Shown here: positions 8,170 to 16,096 of the stretch, one piece after another | How positions within the stretch are numbered: the stretch's first letter is position 1 | Layout of the letters: every line of letters begins with the position of its first letter | Source of the DNA: Oscillospiraceae bacterium | GTDB lineage: Bacteria; Bacillota_A; Clostridia; Oscillospirales; CAG-272 | Direction: 5' to 3' | Length of the DNA stretch: 64,000 nt | Assembly: GCA_015063445.1 (NCBI GenBank) | Contig: SVUD01000003.1 | Coordinates: forward strand, 1 to 64,000 | The notes under the pieces: model-generated | Seen by the model: the letters and a program-made list of their open reading frames with translations, nothing else | Database searches by the model: none | What the model was told of the DNA's origin: nothing | Translations under genes and position numbers: made by a program

Positions 8170-8213
8170 GAAGAAAAATCTCCGTCTCGGCTGTAGCAAG
8201 ACGGAGATTTTAA
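8170..8213 (-). terminator. Terminator between the HAD hydrolase gene and oppB
   Basis: A 13-base perfect stem (AAAATCTCCGTCT at 8175-8187 with its complement at 8199-8211) is followed on the minus strand by a TTCTTCG tail. It lies immediately after the HAD stop codon. Confidence 0.8.
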
Positions 8214-8214
8214 G

Positions 8215-8847
8215 TTAGGGAAGACTTTTAATAAAACTGTAAAGCCTTTTTGCGTTCCCATCGAAAAGATATGAAGTAATTCCGAATTTTTCAGCTCCGC
8301 TTACGTTCATAGCATTGTCATCGACAAATAAGGTTTTACATGGTGTCAGCGCGAATTTTGACGTTATATGGCGGAAGATATCCTCCGATGGCTTGACGTA
8401 TCCCGCCGTAGCGGAGAATACACACCCGTCAAATAAGGAAAGTATAGGTATTTGGTCGCTGTGGCGCGCAAAATATTCCGAGATGTTTGAAAGAAGGTAT
8501 ATCCCGAAGCCTTTTTCACGGCAGAGAGCTATAACCTCTCTCATACCTTCAATTTCGGGCAGATTGTATATCCAGTTGTAGTATATCTTTTCACAAGCTT
8601 CGTGTAAGCGCTCCGGAATTTTTGCTTTAACGTCGGATAAAAGCTCCTCGTCGCCGATAGTCCCCGCGTCAAGCTTGTCCCAGTAATATCTTGAGAAAAG
8701 TGTGTTGGATAAAAGCCTTACGTCGCCTTTATCGGAAAGGTATTTGCCGCACATATATTCGGGATCGAATTTTACGAGAACCTGTCCGAAGTCGAATATC
8801 ACGTCGGTTATTTTTATGTCCGTGCCGAACAAATTTTTTGAATTCAT
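8215..8847 (-). CDS. HAD-superfamily hydrolase, YihX-like
   Basis: A 210-residue HAD phosphatase-like protein. Motif I is DFGQVLVKFD, with Gly where many HAD phosphatases have the second Asp, as in the YihX/epoxide-hydrolase N-domain group. Motif II is LLSN, motif III is the lysine in GYVKPSEDIF and motif IV is FVDDNAMN. A helical cap lies at about residues 25-100. In the YihX group the substrates are small sugar phosphates; the substrate here is unknown. The ATG at 8847 follows GAGGGA; an ATG at 8868 is possible. It stands alone on the minus strand, divergent from the rnf operon. Confidence 0.8.
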   Translation of the reverse strand: MNSKNLFGTDIKITDVIFDFGQVLVKFDPEYMCGKYLSDKGDVRLLSNTLFSRYYWDKLDAGTIGDEELLSDVKAKIPERLHEACEKIYYNWIYNLPEIEGMREVIALCREKGFGIYLLSNISEYFARHSDQIPILSLFDGCVFSATAGYVKPSEDIFRHITSKFALTPCKTLFVDDNAMNVSGAEKFGITSYLFDGNAKRLYSFIKSLP

Positions 8848-8918
8848 GTGTTTTTCCCTCGTTTTCATTATGGCGCGCTTCGGGATTTTTATGCATCCTG
8901 CCGAGCCTTTGCGAGTAT

Positions 8919-8948
8919 ATTTTAGCATCGGTACGTTTTGAAAGTCAA
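8919..8948 (-). promoter_or_regulatory. Predicted promoter of the HAD gene
   Basis: Read on the minus strand: TTGACT (8943-8948), 18 bases, TAAAAT (8919-8924), about 70 bases upstream of the HAD start. Confidence 0.45.
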
Positions 8949-9081
8949 TAGCCAACGGATAATTTTGAAGTATCAAAAGACTTCTTTCGGTCAACAATAT
9001 AGTATAATTTGGAGCAAAATGGATTTTGTGGTTAAAAAGTTCAATTTTTGGCGGTTGCTATTGGTGAAATTGCAACATTAA

Positions 9082-9131
9082 TTGTTAATAAATTAACTTT
9101 TCTTGACAATTATTACAATCGCCTATATAAT
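9082..9131 (+). promoter_or_regulatory. rnf promoter with a Rex-like operator
   Basis: A consensus sigma-A promoter: TTGACA at 9103-9108, a 17-base spacer and TATAAT at 9126-9131. Directly upstream, at 9082-9099, is TTGTTAATAAATTAACTT, which matches 12 of the 14 defined bases of the clostridial Rex operator TTGTTAA-N4-TTAACAA. Rex senses NADH/NAD+, and Rnf reduces NAD+ with ferredoxin, so control by Rex would make sense; this is inference. The first start codon is at 9188. Confidence 0.7.
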
Positions 9132-9187
9132 ATATACGGTAAAATAATATTCTTTTGGATTTCCAAAAGGCAGAAAGGAATTTAAGT

Positions 9188-10522
9188 ATGCGTTTTTTCC
9201 TTCACGGTGTTCACGTACCGCATAGAAAAAATACAGCAGCTATGCCGGCAGTCAAAATGCCTGTGCCGAGTGAGGTGACTATACCGACGGCAATGCATAT
9301 CGGAAAGCCGGCAATCCCCTGTGTTAAGGCTGGCGACGAGGTATTCGTAGGCACGTTGATAGCGGAGCAGAACGGATTTGTTTCAGCTCCCGTTTATTCA
9401 AGTGTTTCGGGAAAGGTTAAGTCGATAGTTGAGGTGAGCTTACCCTCCGGAGCTACGTGCCCGGCAATCAAAATCGAATCTGACGGCAATATGACCTACG
9501 ATTCTTCCATTGAGCCCCCCATAGTAACCGACAAGCAGAGTCTTGTCGAGGCTATCAAAAAAAGCGGAACGGTAGGTCTTGGAGGCGCAGGCTTCCCGTC
9601 GTACGTAAAGTTCAATGTTCCGGACGGTAAAAAAATCGACGCGCTCATAATTAACGGAGCGGAGTGCGAGCCCTATATAACGAGCGACACCAGAACTATG
9701 GTCGACAAGAGCGAGGATTTGTATTGCGGAATAGCGTCAATATGCGAATTTCTCGAAATAACCAACGTTATAATAGGAATTGAAGCAAACAAGACCGAAG
9801 CGATCGCGAGTATGCGAAATCTTGCCGCAAGAGATGAGAGAATAAAGGTAGCGGTTTTGCCGAGCGTTTATCCTCAAGGCGGAGAGAAGGTTCTTGTTTA
9901 TCACACAACGGGCAAGGTAATTCCTGCGGGAAAGCTTCCTCTTGACGTAGGAGTTATAGTTTCAAACTGCACGACGGTTGCCGCTATAGGAAACTATCTT
10001 AAAACCGGAATTCCGCTTGTTTCAAAGTGTGTAACCGTTGACGGCGGAAGCGTAACCGAGCCTAAAAACGTTATTGCTCCAATCGGAGCGTCGGTAGCCG
10101 ACGTTATCGACTTTGCGGGAGGCTTTAAGAGCGAGCCTTATATGGTTCTTCTCGGTGGTCCGATGATGGGCTCCGCAATAGAGAGCCTTGATATGCCCGT
10201 GATGAAAAATACCAATGCGATACTCGGTCTTACGGCGGCAGAGGCTAAGCCGAAGCGTGAAACCGCTTGTATCCACTGCGGAGCTTGTATCAGCCACTGT
10301 CCTCTTTCTCTAAACCCGAGAGGATATATGTACGCATATAAAAACGATGACGTTGAGAAGCTCGAAAAGCTCAGGGTAGATATATGTATGGAATGCGGAT
10401 GCTGCTCGTTCATTTGTCCCGCGGGCAAGCCGCTTGTAGAAATCAATAAGCTTTCGAAAGCAAAGCTAAGAAATTATCTTGCGGAGAAAAAGGCAAAGGA
10501 GGAGGCATGTAATGGAAAATAA
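9188..10522 (+). CDS. rnfC: Rnf complex subunit RnfC
   Basis: A 444-residue peripheral subunit of the Rnf ferredoxin:NAD+ oxidoreductase, which couples this reaction to ion transport. The N-terminal barrel-like domain is followed by a NuoF-like flavin/NADH fold (GLGGAGFPSYVKF, INGAECEPYITSDTRTM). Two [4Fe-4S] motifs follow: Cys361, 364, 367, 371 (CIHCGACISHC) and Cys400, 403, 406, 410 (CMECGCCSFIC). The ATG at 9188 follows AGAAAGGA; an earlier in-frame start lacks a ribosome site. The length is typical. It is the first gene of the operon and overlaps rnfD by 11 bases. Confidence 0.95.
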   Translation: MRFFLHGVHVPHRKNTAAMPAVKMPVPSEVTIPTAMHIGKPAIPCVKAGDEVFVGTLIAEQNGFVSAPVYSSVSGKVKSIVEVSLPSGATCPAIKIESDGNMTYDSSIEPPIVTDKQSLVEAIKKSGTVGLGGAGFPSYVKFNVPDGKKIDALIINGAECEPYITSDTRTMVDKSEDLYCGIASICEFLEITNVIIGIEANKTEAIASMRNLAARDERIKVAVLPSVYPQGGEKVLVYHTTGKVIPAGKLPLDVGVIVSNCTTVAAIGNYLKTGIPLVSKCVTVDGGSVTEPKNVIAPIGASVADVIDFAGGFKSEPYMVLLGGPMMGSAIESLDMPVMKNTNAILGLTAAEAKPKRETACIHCGACISHCPLSLNPRGYMYAYKNDDVEKLEKLRVDICMECGCCSFICPAGKPLVEINKLSKAKLRNYLAEKKAKEEACNGK

Positions 10523-11453
10523 GCTTCATATAGACGTATCTCCTCATATAGGAACGGCGAGAAAAACGACTCACATCATGCTCGATGTTATTATAGCGCT
10601 CCTTCCGGCGCTCGTTGCGGGCTGCATAATTTTCGGTATGCGCTCTCTTCTCGTATGCGCGGTAACCGTTTCCTTTGCGGTTGCTTCTGAGTTTCTTTTC
10701 TGCGTTATCACCAAAAGACCTCATACCGTAGGTGACTTGAGCTCTGTTGTAACAGGACTTTTGTTGGGACTTAATCTTCCCGTAACAGCGCCTCTCTGGC
10801 AGTGCGCCGTAGGCTCTGTTTTCGCTATAATCGTGGTTAAATGTCTGTTTGGCGGAATCGGTCAGAATTTTGCCAACCCCGCCATAACCGCGAGAGTATT
10901 CCTTCTTATATCATTTGCGGGAACTCTCGGCGGCGGAGCAGTACCAAAGGTAGCGTCAAACCCCGATCTTGTTTCGGGAGCAACGCCTCTTGCGGTTATC
11001 TCAAAGGGCGGTATTCTTCCAAGCCTTAAGGATATGTTCTTGGGTATGAGAGGCGGAGCGATCGGTGAGACGTGCGCTGTCGCTCTCATAGCAGGATTTA
11101 TATACCTCGTCGTGAGAAAGGTAATATACTTCGAAACACCCCTTATATACGTAGCGACGGTATTTCTTCTTTCGCTTATAGCGTATAACGACTTTTCTAT
11201 GGCTCTTTATCAGGTTCTTTCGGGCGGTCTTATTCTCGGCGCTGTCTTTATGATAACCGATTATTCAACGACGCCTATAACGAGAAAGGGAAAAATGATA
11301 TTCGCGTTGGGATGCGGACTCATAACCTTCCTCATCAGATACTTCGGCTCTTACCCCGAGGGAGTATCGTTTGCGATACTTATTATGAATATTCTTTCGC
11401 CTTATATCGAAATCTGGACGAGAAACCGTCCCTTCGGAGGTGAGATAAAATGA
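10512..11453 (+). CDS. rnfD: Rnf complex subunit RnfD
   Basis: A 313-residue integral membrane subunit with 8-9 helices. The motif DLVSGATPLAVI contains the threonine to which ApbE attaches FMN by a phosphoester bond in RnfD/NqrB proteins. The start (MENKLHIDVSPH) is inside the rnfC 3' end behind AAAGGAGG. The C-terminus (YIEIWTRNRPFG) is typical for the family. It overlaps rnfG by four bases. Confidence 0.95.
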   Translation: MENKLHIDVSPHIGTARKTTHIMLDVIIALLPALVAGCIIFGMRSLLVCAVTVSFAVASEFLFCVITKRPHTVGDLSSVVTGLLLGLNLPVTAPLWQCAVGSVFAIIVVKCLFGGIGQNFANPAITARVFLLISFAGTLGGGAVPKVASNPDLVSGATPLAVISKGGILPSLKDMFLGMRGGAIGETCAVALIAGFIYLVVRKVIYFETPLIYVATVFLLSLIAYNDFSMALYQVLSGGLILGAVFMITDYSTTPITRKGKMIFALGCGLITFLIRYFGSYPEGVSFAILIMNILSPYIEIWTRNRPFGGEIK

Positions 11454-12976
11454 GTAAGATCTTTAAGAAAAGCAATATAATGCCTGTCATCGTTCTTACA
11501 GCTATATGTCTTATTATTGCGGCAGTTCTGGGCGTTGCGAATATGTTCACCGAGGACACTATAAAGAAGAACGAATCGGATAAGGTATACAGCTCGCTTA
11601 AGGTAGTAATAGACGGAAGCTTCGAGCCTATGGATAAGCCTGAGGGAACACCGAGCAGCGTCGTTGATATGTATAAGGTCAGCGATGATGACGGAAAGCT
11701 TAAGGGCTATGCGATAACAATGTCGGTTCAGGGCTATGCGAGCGAAATCTCCCTTACCGTCGGTGTTGACAAGGACGGAAACGTAACAAAAGCCGTCGTT
11801 ACGAGTCAGGCTGAGTCGCACGGTAAAGCGGGAATGGCTAATTACACCGATAACTTCACGGGCGTTTCAAAGGATAAGGTTGAGAGCGTTGATACCTTCT
11901 CCGGCGCAACGGTTTCATCCACCGCTATCAAGAACGCCATAGTTACGGCGGTTAAGGTCGTAACGGGTACCGCGGAAGAGGAAAAGCTTCCGAGAGAGGA
12001 TTCCGAGATAATCGCTCTTGCAAAGGCGCTTGTCGGAAAGAACGTTGAATTTACCGACGTAACGCCCGAGGAGATGAAGTACGCAAAGCGTATTTACAAG
12101 GCTGGTGATGAGGGCTACGTTGCTTATACCCTCGTTATCAGCGGATACGGAACTCCCGAAACAGAAACTCTTATTTTCGTCGGCAGTGACGGAACAATTA
12201 AGGATTACAATAAGCTTATTTGGAAAACAAGTGACGCTATGTACGGCTACGTTCCACCGTCGGACGACGTAGTAAATGCATTCTACGAAACTCTTATAGG
12301 AAAGAAAACGAGCGAACTTTCGGCACTTAATCCCGAGGACCTCGTATCTAACGCAACGAATACGTCAACCAAGCTCCGTGACGCTCTCGTTGAGGCAATG
12401 GGCAAAATAGACGTATTCCTCGCTAACGATAAGCTTCTTTCCGAGGCTGAGATAAAGGCTACCGCTAAGGCTATGATAGGTAAGGACGTTGAATTTACCG
12501 ACGTAACGCCCGATGACCTCGAGTACGTAAAGCGTATATACAAGGCAGGTAACGAGGGTTATGCGGTATACGCTATCGTTATGAGCAGATACGGAACTCC
12601 GGAAACCGAAACCCTTATGCACGTAGGCAACGACGGAAAAATAAAAAGTATCAAAAAACTTATCTGGAAAACCAGTGACGCTATGTACGGCTACGTTCCG
12701 CCGACGTCGGACGTCGTAGACGTATTCTACGATAAGGTAGTGGGAATGGATAAGGAGGCTCTCGCTCTTATCAAAAATGCGGACCTCGTATCCAACGCGA
12801 CTAACACATCTACCTCGCTTCGCTATGCGTTATACGAGGGACTCGACGCGGTTGAACAGATAGAATCGGGTAATACACCGAAGATTATAGGTATAGTATT
12901 GATTATAGCCGTGGTTCTTTTGACTGTGGCTTATAAGGTAGTTCCCATGATTATTAAAAGGAGGAAGAACGGATGA
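11450..12976 (+). CDS. rnfG: Rnf complex subunit RnfG, enlarged by two FMN-binding-like repeats
   Basis: A 508-residue protein, against about 180-220 for ordinary RnfG. Residues 1-35 form the N-terminal membrane anchor. Residues 45-170 are a normal FMN-binding domain with the flavinylation motif SGAT (Thr154). Two tandem modules follow, about 186-315 and 335-465, very alike (VEFTDVTP, KRIYKAG, YGTPETETL, KLIWKTSDAMYGYVPP, DLVSNATNTST). They look like degenerate FMN-binding domains in which SGAT has become SNAT (Thr303, Thr451). A second membrane helix lies at 479-500, with a basic tail (KRRKNG) placing the C-terminus inside. The near-identity of the modules at DNA level suggests a recent internal duplication. 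Whether the extra modules carry flavin is unknown. Confidence 0.9.
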   Translation: MSKIFKKSNIMPVIVLTAICLIIAAVLGVANMFTEDTIKKNESDKVYSSLKVVIDGSFEPMDKPEGTPSSVVDMYKVSDDDGKLKGYAITMSVQGYASEISLTVGVDKDGNVTKAVVTSQAESHGKAGMANYTDNFTGVSKDKVESVDTFSGATVSSTAIKNAIVTAVKVVTGTAEEEKLPREDSEIIALAKALVGKNVEFTDVTPEEMKYAKRIYKAGDEGYVAYTLVISGYGTPETETLIFVGSDGTIKDYNKLIWKTSDAMYGYVPPSDDVVNAFYETLIGKKTSELSALNPEDLVSNATNTSTKLRDALVEAMGKIDVFLANDKLLSEAEIKATAKAMIGKDVEFTDVTPDDLEYVKRIYKAGNEGYAVYAIVMSRYGTPETETLMHVGNDGKIKSIKKLIWKTSDAMYGYVPPTSDVVDVFYDKVVGMDKEALALIKNADLVSNATNTSTSLRYALYEGLDAVEQIESGNTPKIIGIVLIIAVVLLTVAYKVVPMIIKRRKNG

Positions 12977-13671
12977 GCAGTAATAAAAAGCTTGCGATAT
13001 TTTTAAAAGGTCTTATTGCCGAAAACCCCGTTTTAGTACTCGTTTTGGGAACCTGCCCCACTCTTGCGCAGACGGGAAGCGTCATAGCGGCATTGAGTAT
13101 GGGTATTGCCGCAACGGTGGTTCTTCTTTGCTCAAATATGGTAATATCCGCGCTTCGTAATATTATTCCCGATACAGTAAGAATTCCTTGCTATATAGTA
13201 GTTATAGCAGGCTTCGTTACGGTGGTTCAGCTTGTAATGCATGCATATCTTCCCGATCTTTACGATATGATGGGCGTTTATCTTGCGCTGATAGTCGTTA
13301 ACTGTATCATTCTTGGAAGAGCAGAGATGTACGCAAGAAAGAACGGCGTAATTGATTCGGCTCTCGACGGTCTCGGAATGGGCATAGGATTCCTTATCGC
13401 TCTCGTTGCCATGGCAACCGTAAGAGAAGTTCTCGGTGCGGGCAGCTTTGCGGGAATCGCGATTCCTTTCCTTAAAAACTATAAAATACCGTTCTTTACT
13501 CAGGCTCCCGGCGGCTTCTTCGTATTCGGTGTTCTGATTGCTATAGTAAATAAGATCGGGCCTAAGGCGGGAAGCGAGAAGAGAAAGAACTTCTCCTGTG
13601 AGGGCTGTCCCTCAGCCTCGGTTTGCTCTAAGGCAAGCTGCAGCGGTGAATGTGAAGGTAAGGAGGCGTAA
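12973..13671 (+). CDS. rnfE: Rnf complex subunit RnfE, with a cysteine-rich tail
   Basis: A 232-residue integral membrane subunit of the RnfA/RnfE (NqrD/NqrE) family with six predicted helices. The family signature LVLVLGTCPTLAQTGSVIAAL contains the conserved helix-1 cysteine that helps ligate the intramembrane iron-sulfur cluster shared with RnfA. Beyond the normal end there is a roughly 30-residue tail with five cysteines (CEGCPSASVCSKASCSGEC). This tail is not needed for the core fold and might bind metal, which is inference. It overlaps rnfG by four bases and precedes rnfA by three. Confidence 0.94.
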   Translation: MSSNKKLAIFLKGLIAENPVLVLVLGTCPTLAQTGSVIAALSMGIAATVVLLCSNMVISALRNIIPDTVRIPCYIVVIAGFVTVVQLVMHAYLPDLYDMMGVYLALIVVNCIILGRAEMYARKNGVIDSALDGLGMGIGFLIALVAMATVREVLGAGSFAGIAIPFLKNYKIPFFTQAPGGFFVFGVLIAIVNKIGPKAGSEKRKNFSCEGCPSASVCSKASCSGECEGKEA

Positions 13672-13674
13672 GTT

Positions 13675-14271
13675 ATGGACTTTAAGATTTTGATTTATAT
13701 TCTTCTTACGAGCGTTTTCGTAAATAACTACGTTCTTCAGAAATTCCTCGGAATTTGTCCTTTCCTTGGCGTATCAAAGAAGCTTAATCAGGCAACGGGT
13801 ATGGGTATAGCGGTTATCTTCGTAATGCTTATGGCAACCGCTGCTACGTGGCCCTTGCAGATGTTCGTTCTCGAGCCGCTCGGAATAGGATATCTTCAGA
13901 CGATAGTATTTATTCTCGTAATAGCCGCTCTCGTTCAGTTTATAGAGATCGCGCTTAAGAAATACATTCCCGCTCTTCATAAGAGCCTCGGTGTGTATCT
14001 GCCTCTTATAACCACAAACTGCGCCGTTCTCGGCGTAACCATTAATAATATTACCGACGGATACAATTTCATTGAATCTATGGTCAGCTCTCTTGGCTGC
14101 GGTCTCGGATTCCTTCTTGCAATGGTGCTCTTCTCGGGTGTCCGTTCAAGAATAGAGGATTCCGATATTCCCGAAACATTTAAGGGCTTACCCATAACTC
14201 TCGTTGCGGCAGCCATAGTTTCACTGGCGTTCTTCGGCTTCGGCGGTATTATTGACAGCATTTTTGCATAA
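13675..14271 (+). CDS. rnfA: Rnf complex subunit RnfA
   Basis: A 198-residue membrane protein of six helices, homologous to RnfE in inverted topology. It contains FVNNYVLQKFLGICPFLGVSK near the N-terminus and TTNCAVLGVTINN in the middle; the two cysteines are those that ligate the central iron-sulfur site in Rnf/Nqr. The length is typical. Confidence 0.95.
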   Translation: MDFKILIYILLTSVFVNNYVLQKFLGICPFLGVSKKLNQATGMGIAVIFVMLMATAATWPLQMFVLEPLGIGYLQTIVFILVIAALVQFIEIALKKYIPALHKSLGVYLPLITTNCAVLGVTINNITDGYNFIESMVSSLGCGLGFLLAMVLFSGVRSRIEDSDIPETFKGLPITLVAAAIVSLAFFGFGGIIDSIFA

Positions 14272-14288
14272 AGGAGGCTCGGTTAATT

Positions 14289-15104
14289 ATGATAGACGTT
14301 TTAATAGCCGTAGGTATTCTTTTTGCGGTAGGTATAGTTTGCGCGATAGTACTTGCGTTGGCTTCGCATTATATGGGTGTTCCGGTCGATGAAAGGGCAA
14401 ATGCGCTCAGAGATTGTCTGCCGGGTGCAAATTGCGGCGCTTGCGGATATACCGGTTGCGACGGGTATGCGCAGGCTCTTGCAAAAGGCGAGGCTGCTCC
14501 GAATCTTTGTATTCCGGGAGGAGCTTCGGCAGCCGATGGCATAGCTGGAATTCTCGGCGTTAACGTATCCGCTGCCGAAAGAAAGGTAGCGTACGTTCAC
14601 TGTAACGGAACCCCAGAAGTTACCGATACTTCCTCTGATTACGACGGCTTCCGCACCTGCGCGGCTATGTGTCTTGTATGCGGAGGACCTAATAAATGTA
14701 AGTTTGGTTGCCTTGGCTGCGGTGATTGCGCTGCGGTATGTCCCACGGACGCTATATGCGTCAAGGATGGTATAGCAAGAATAAATCCCGATAAGTGTAT
14801 AGCTTGCGGCAAGTGTGTAAAGACCTGTCCTAAGCACATCATTTCTCTTGTTCCCGCCGATGCAAAGGTTGCGGTTTCCTGCTCGAGTCATGATGCGGGC
14901 GCTGCGACGAGAAAAAAATGCACTAATGGTTGTATCGCTTGTAAAAAGTGTGAGAAAACCTGTCCGTACGGTGCGATAACCGTTGAAAACAATCTTGCTA
15001 AAATTGATTATTCGAAATGTACGGGTTGCGGAATGTGCCATGAGGTATGCCCCGTAAAGTGCATAGCGAAAATAGGAAGCTTCAATGAAGAATTCCGCAA
15101 ATAA
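14289..15104 (+). CDS. rnfB: Rnf complex subunit RnfB
   Basis: A 271-residue ferredoxin-type entry subunit. A single N-terminal helix (residues 3-27) anchors it. The RnfB Fe-S motif follows (CLPGANCGACGYTGCDGYA). Then come four CxxCxxCxxxCP motifs (CLGCGDCAAVCP, CIACGKCVKTCP, CIACKKCEKTCP, CTGCGMCHEVCP), enough for four [4Fe-4S] clusters plus the N-terminal one. It takes electrons from reduced ferredoxin. A GGAGG ribosome site lies 11 bases ahead. It overlaps the next gene by 20 bases. Confidence 0.95.
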   Translation: MIDVLIAVGILFAVGIVCAIVLALASHYMGVPVDERANALRDCLPGANCGACGYTGCDGYAQALAKGEAAPNLCIPGGASAADGIAGILGVNVSAAERKVAYVHCNGTPEVTDTSSDYDGFRTCAAMCLVCGGPNKCKFGCLGCGDCAAVCPTDAICVKDGIARINPDKCIACGKCVKTCPKHIISLVPADAKVAVSCSSHDAGAATRKKCTNGCIACKKCEKTCPYGAITVENNLAKIDYSKCTGCGMCHEVCPVKCIAKIGSFNEEFRK

Positions 15105-15474
15105 AATAAGGAACGATATAATTCTCATAACGGTAATTCTCGCCTTGGCGCTCGGTGCTTTTCTTATATTTAGAAGCTGCGCCAAGGAGGGAAGCGTCGT
15201 TTCCGTAACTGTTAACGGTGAGATATATAAACGTGTTTCTCTCGACACGGATACCACCTTTGATGTGATAACAGGGGAAAACGGAGAGCATAAAAACACG
15301 GTCACGGTAAAGGACGGAAAGGTTAGCGTTACCTATGCCGACTGTCCCGACGGTATATGCAAAAGCCACCGCGCTATAAATAAGCGAGGAGAGAGCATTA
15401 TCTGCTTGCCGCATAGAGTCGCGGTAACCGTTGAGGGCGGCGAAGAAGGTAATGTTGATATAAGTATAAAGTAG
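15085..15474 (+). CDS. NusG-II domain protein of the Rnf/flavinylation locus
   Basis: A 129-residue protein with one N-terminal helix (residues 11-30) and an extracytoplasmic NusG domain II-like beta domain with the motif ADCPDGICKSH...ICLPHRVAV. Such proteins recur beside rnf and ApbE genes in Firmicutes and have been linked to extracytosolic flavinylated redox systems; their exact role is unknown. The start lies inside rnfB, so it is translationally coupled to it. Confidence 0.85.
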   Translation: MKNSANKIRNDIILITVILALALGAFLIFRSCAKEGSVVSVTVNGEIYKRVSLDTDTTFDVITGENGEHKNTVTVKDGKVSVTYADCPDGICKSHRAINKRGESIICLPHRVAVTVEGGEEGNVDISIK

Positions 15475-15496
15475 GAAAGGGAGTCGTGCCGCGGGT

Positions 15497-16009
15497 ATGA
15501 ATAAAAAATTTAATACAAGGCGCATAACCCTTCTCGGACTCGGCGTAGCAGTTGCCATGCTTCTATCCTACGTCGAGTTTCTCTTACCTCCGCTTTTTAG
15601 CGCTGTGCCGGGAATTAAGATCGGTCTTGCCAATATAATTATAGTTTATCTCTTTTTTAAATCAAGCGTTACAGATGCGGCTTTGGTATCACTTGTGAGG
15701 CTATTTCTCTCGGCGCTGTTGTTCGGTAGCGTTCTGACTATGATTTACAGCCTTGCGGGAGCGTGTCTTAGCTTTTGTGTGATGCTTCTTTTGAAAAAGA
15801 GCGGAATGTTTTCCGAGGTTGGTATAAGCGTCCTCGGAGGCATCTTCCATAATCTCGGTCAGGTGCTTGTAGCAATCCTAATTCTGAGAACGAGAGAAAT
15901 AGGATATTATATGATAGTCCTTGTATTTACGGGAACTGTTGCAGGACTGTTTGTAGGCGTAGCATCGGCTCTTATGATAAAGCACTTAGACCTTAAAAAA
16001 TACCGTTAA
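15497..16009 (+). CDS. Gx transporter family protein (heptaprenyl diphosphate synthase component I-like)
   Basis: A 170-residue membrane protein with about five helices. The motif VPGIKIGLANIIIVYLFF, followed by LVRLFLSALLFGS and GGIFHNLGQVL, is characteristic of the Gx/Hpre_diP_synt_I family. These small proteins are related to ECF-type S components and often travel with NusG-II and ApbE genes, where a role in flavin or precursor supply has been proposed. The old name as a prenyl synthase subunit is probably misleading here. It is the seventh plus-strand gene behind rnfC. Confidence 0.82.
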   Translation: MNKKFNTRRITLLGLGVAVAMLLSYVEFLLPPLFSAVPGIKIGLANIIIVYLFFKSSVTDAALVSLVRLFLSALLFGSVLTMIYSLAGACLSFCVMLLLKKSGMFSEVGISVLGGIFHNLGQVLVAILILRTREIGYYMIVLVFTGTVAGLFVGVASALMIKHLDLKKYR

Positions 16010-16027
16010 TGTAAATAGATGTTTACA
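16010..16027. promoter_or_regulatory. TGTAAA-N6-TTTACA dyad between the Gx and apbE genes
   Basis: A perfect inverted repeat TGTAAA-TAGATG-TTTACA, starting directly after the Gx stop codon. The same half-sites and spacing recur at 19661-19678 upstream of the glycan cluster. The N6 spacing resembles CRP/FNR-type sites, but the protein is not identifiable from sequence. Confidence 0.45.
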
Positions 16028-16096
16028 AAATACTGCTTGTTTTAAGTAATTGCTCTATAAAAACCTTAGCATTCATACATAAGCTTGGGAGCTGAT

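Noticed and set aside
12000..12860. Assembly artefact duplicating part of rnfG
   Set aside because: The two modules are similar but differ at many positions scattered along their length, and both remain in frame, so a true duplication is more likely.
14301..15305. Long open frame of 334 codons on the minus strand over rnfB
   Set aside because: Antisense shadow of a cysteine-rich, strongly conserved gene; its translation has no family character and no ribosome site.
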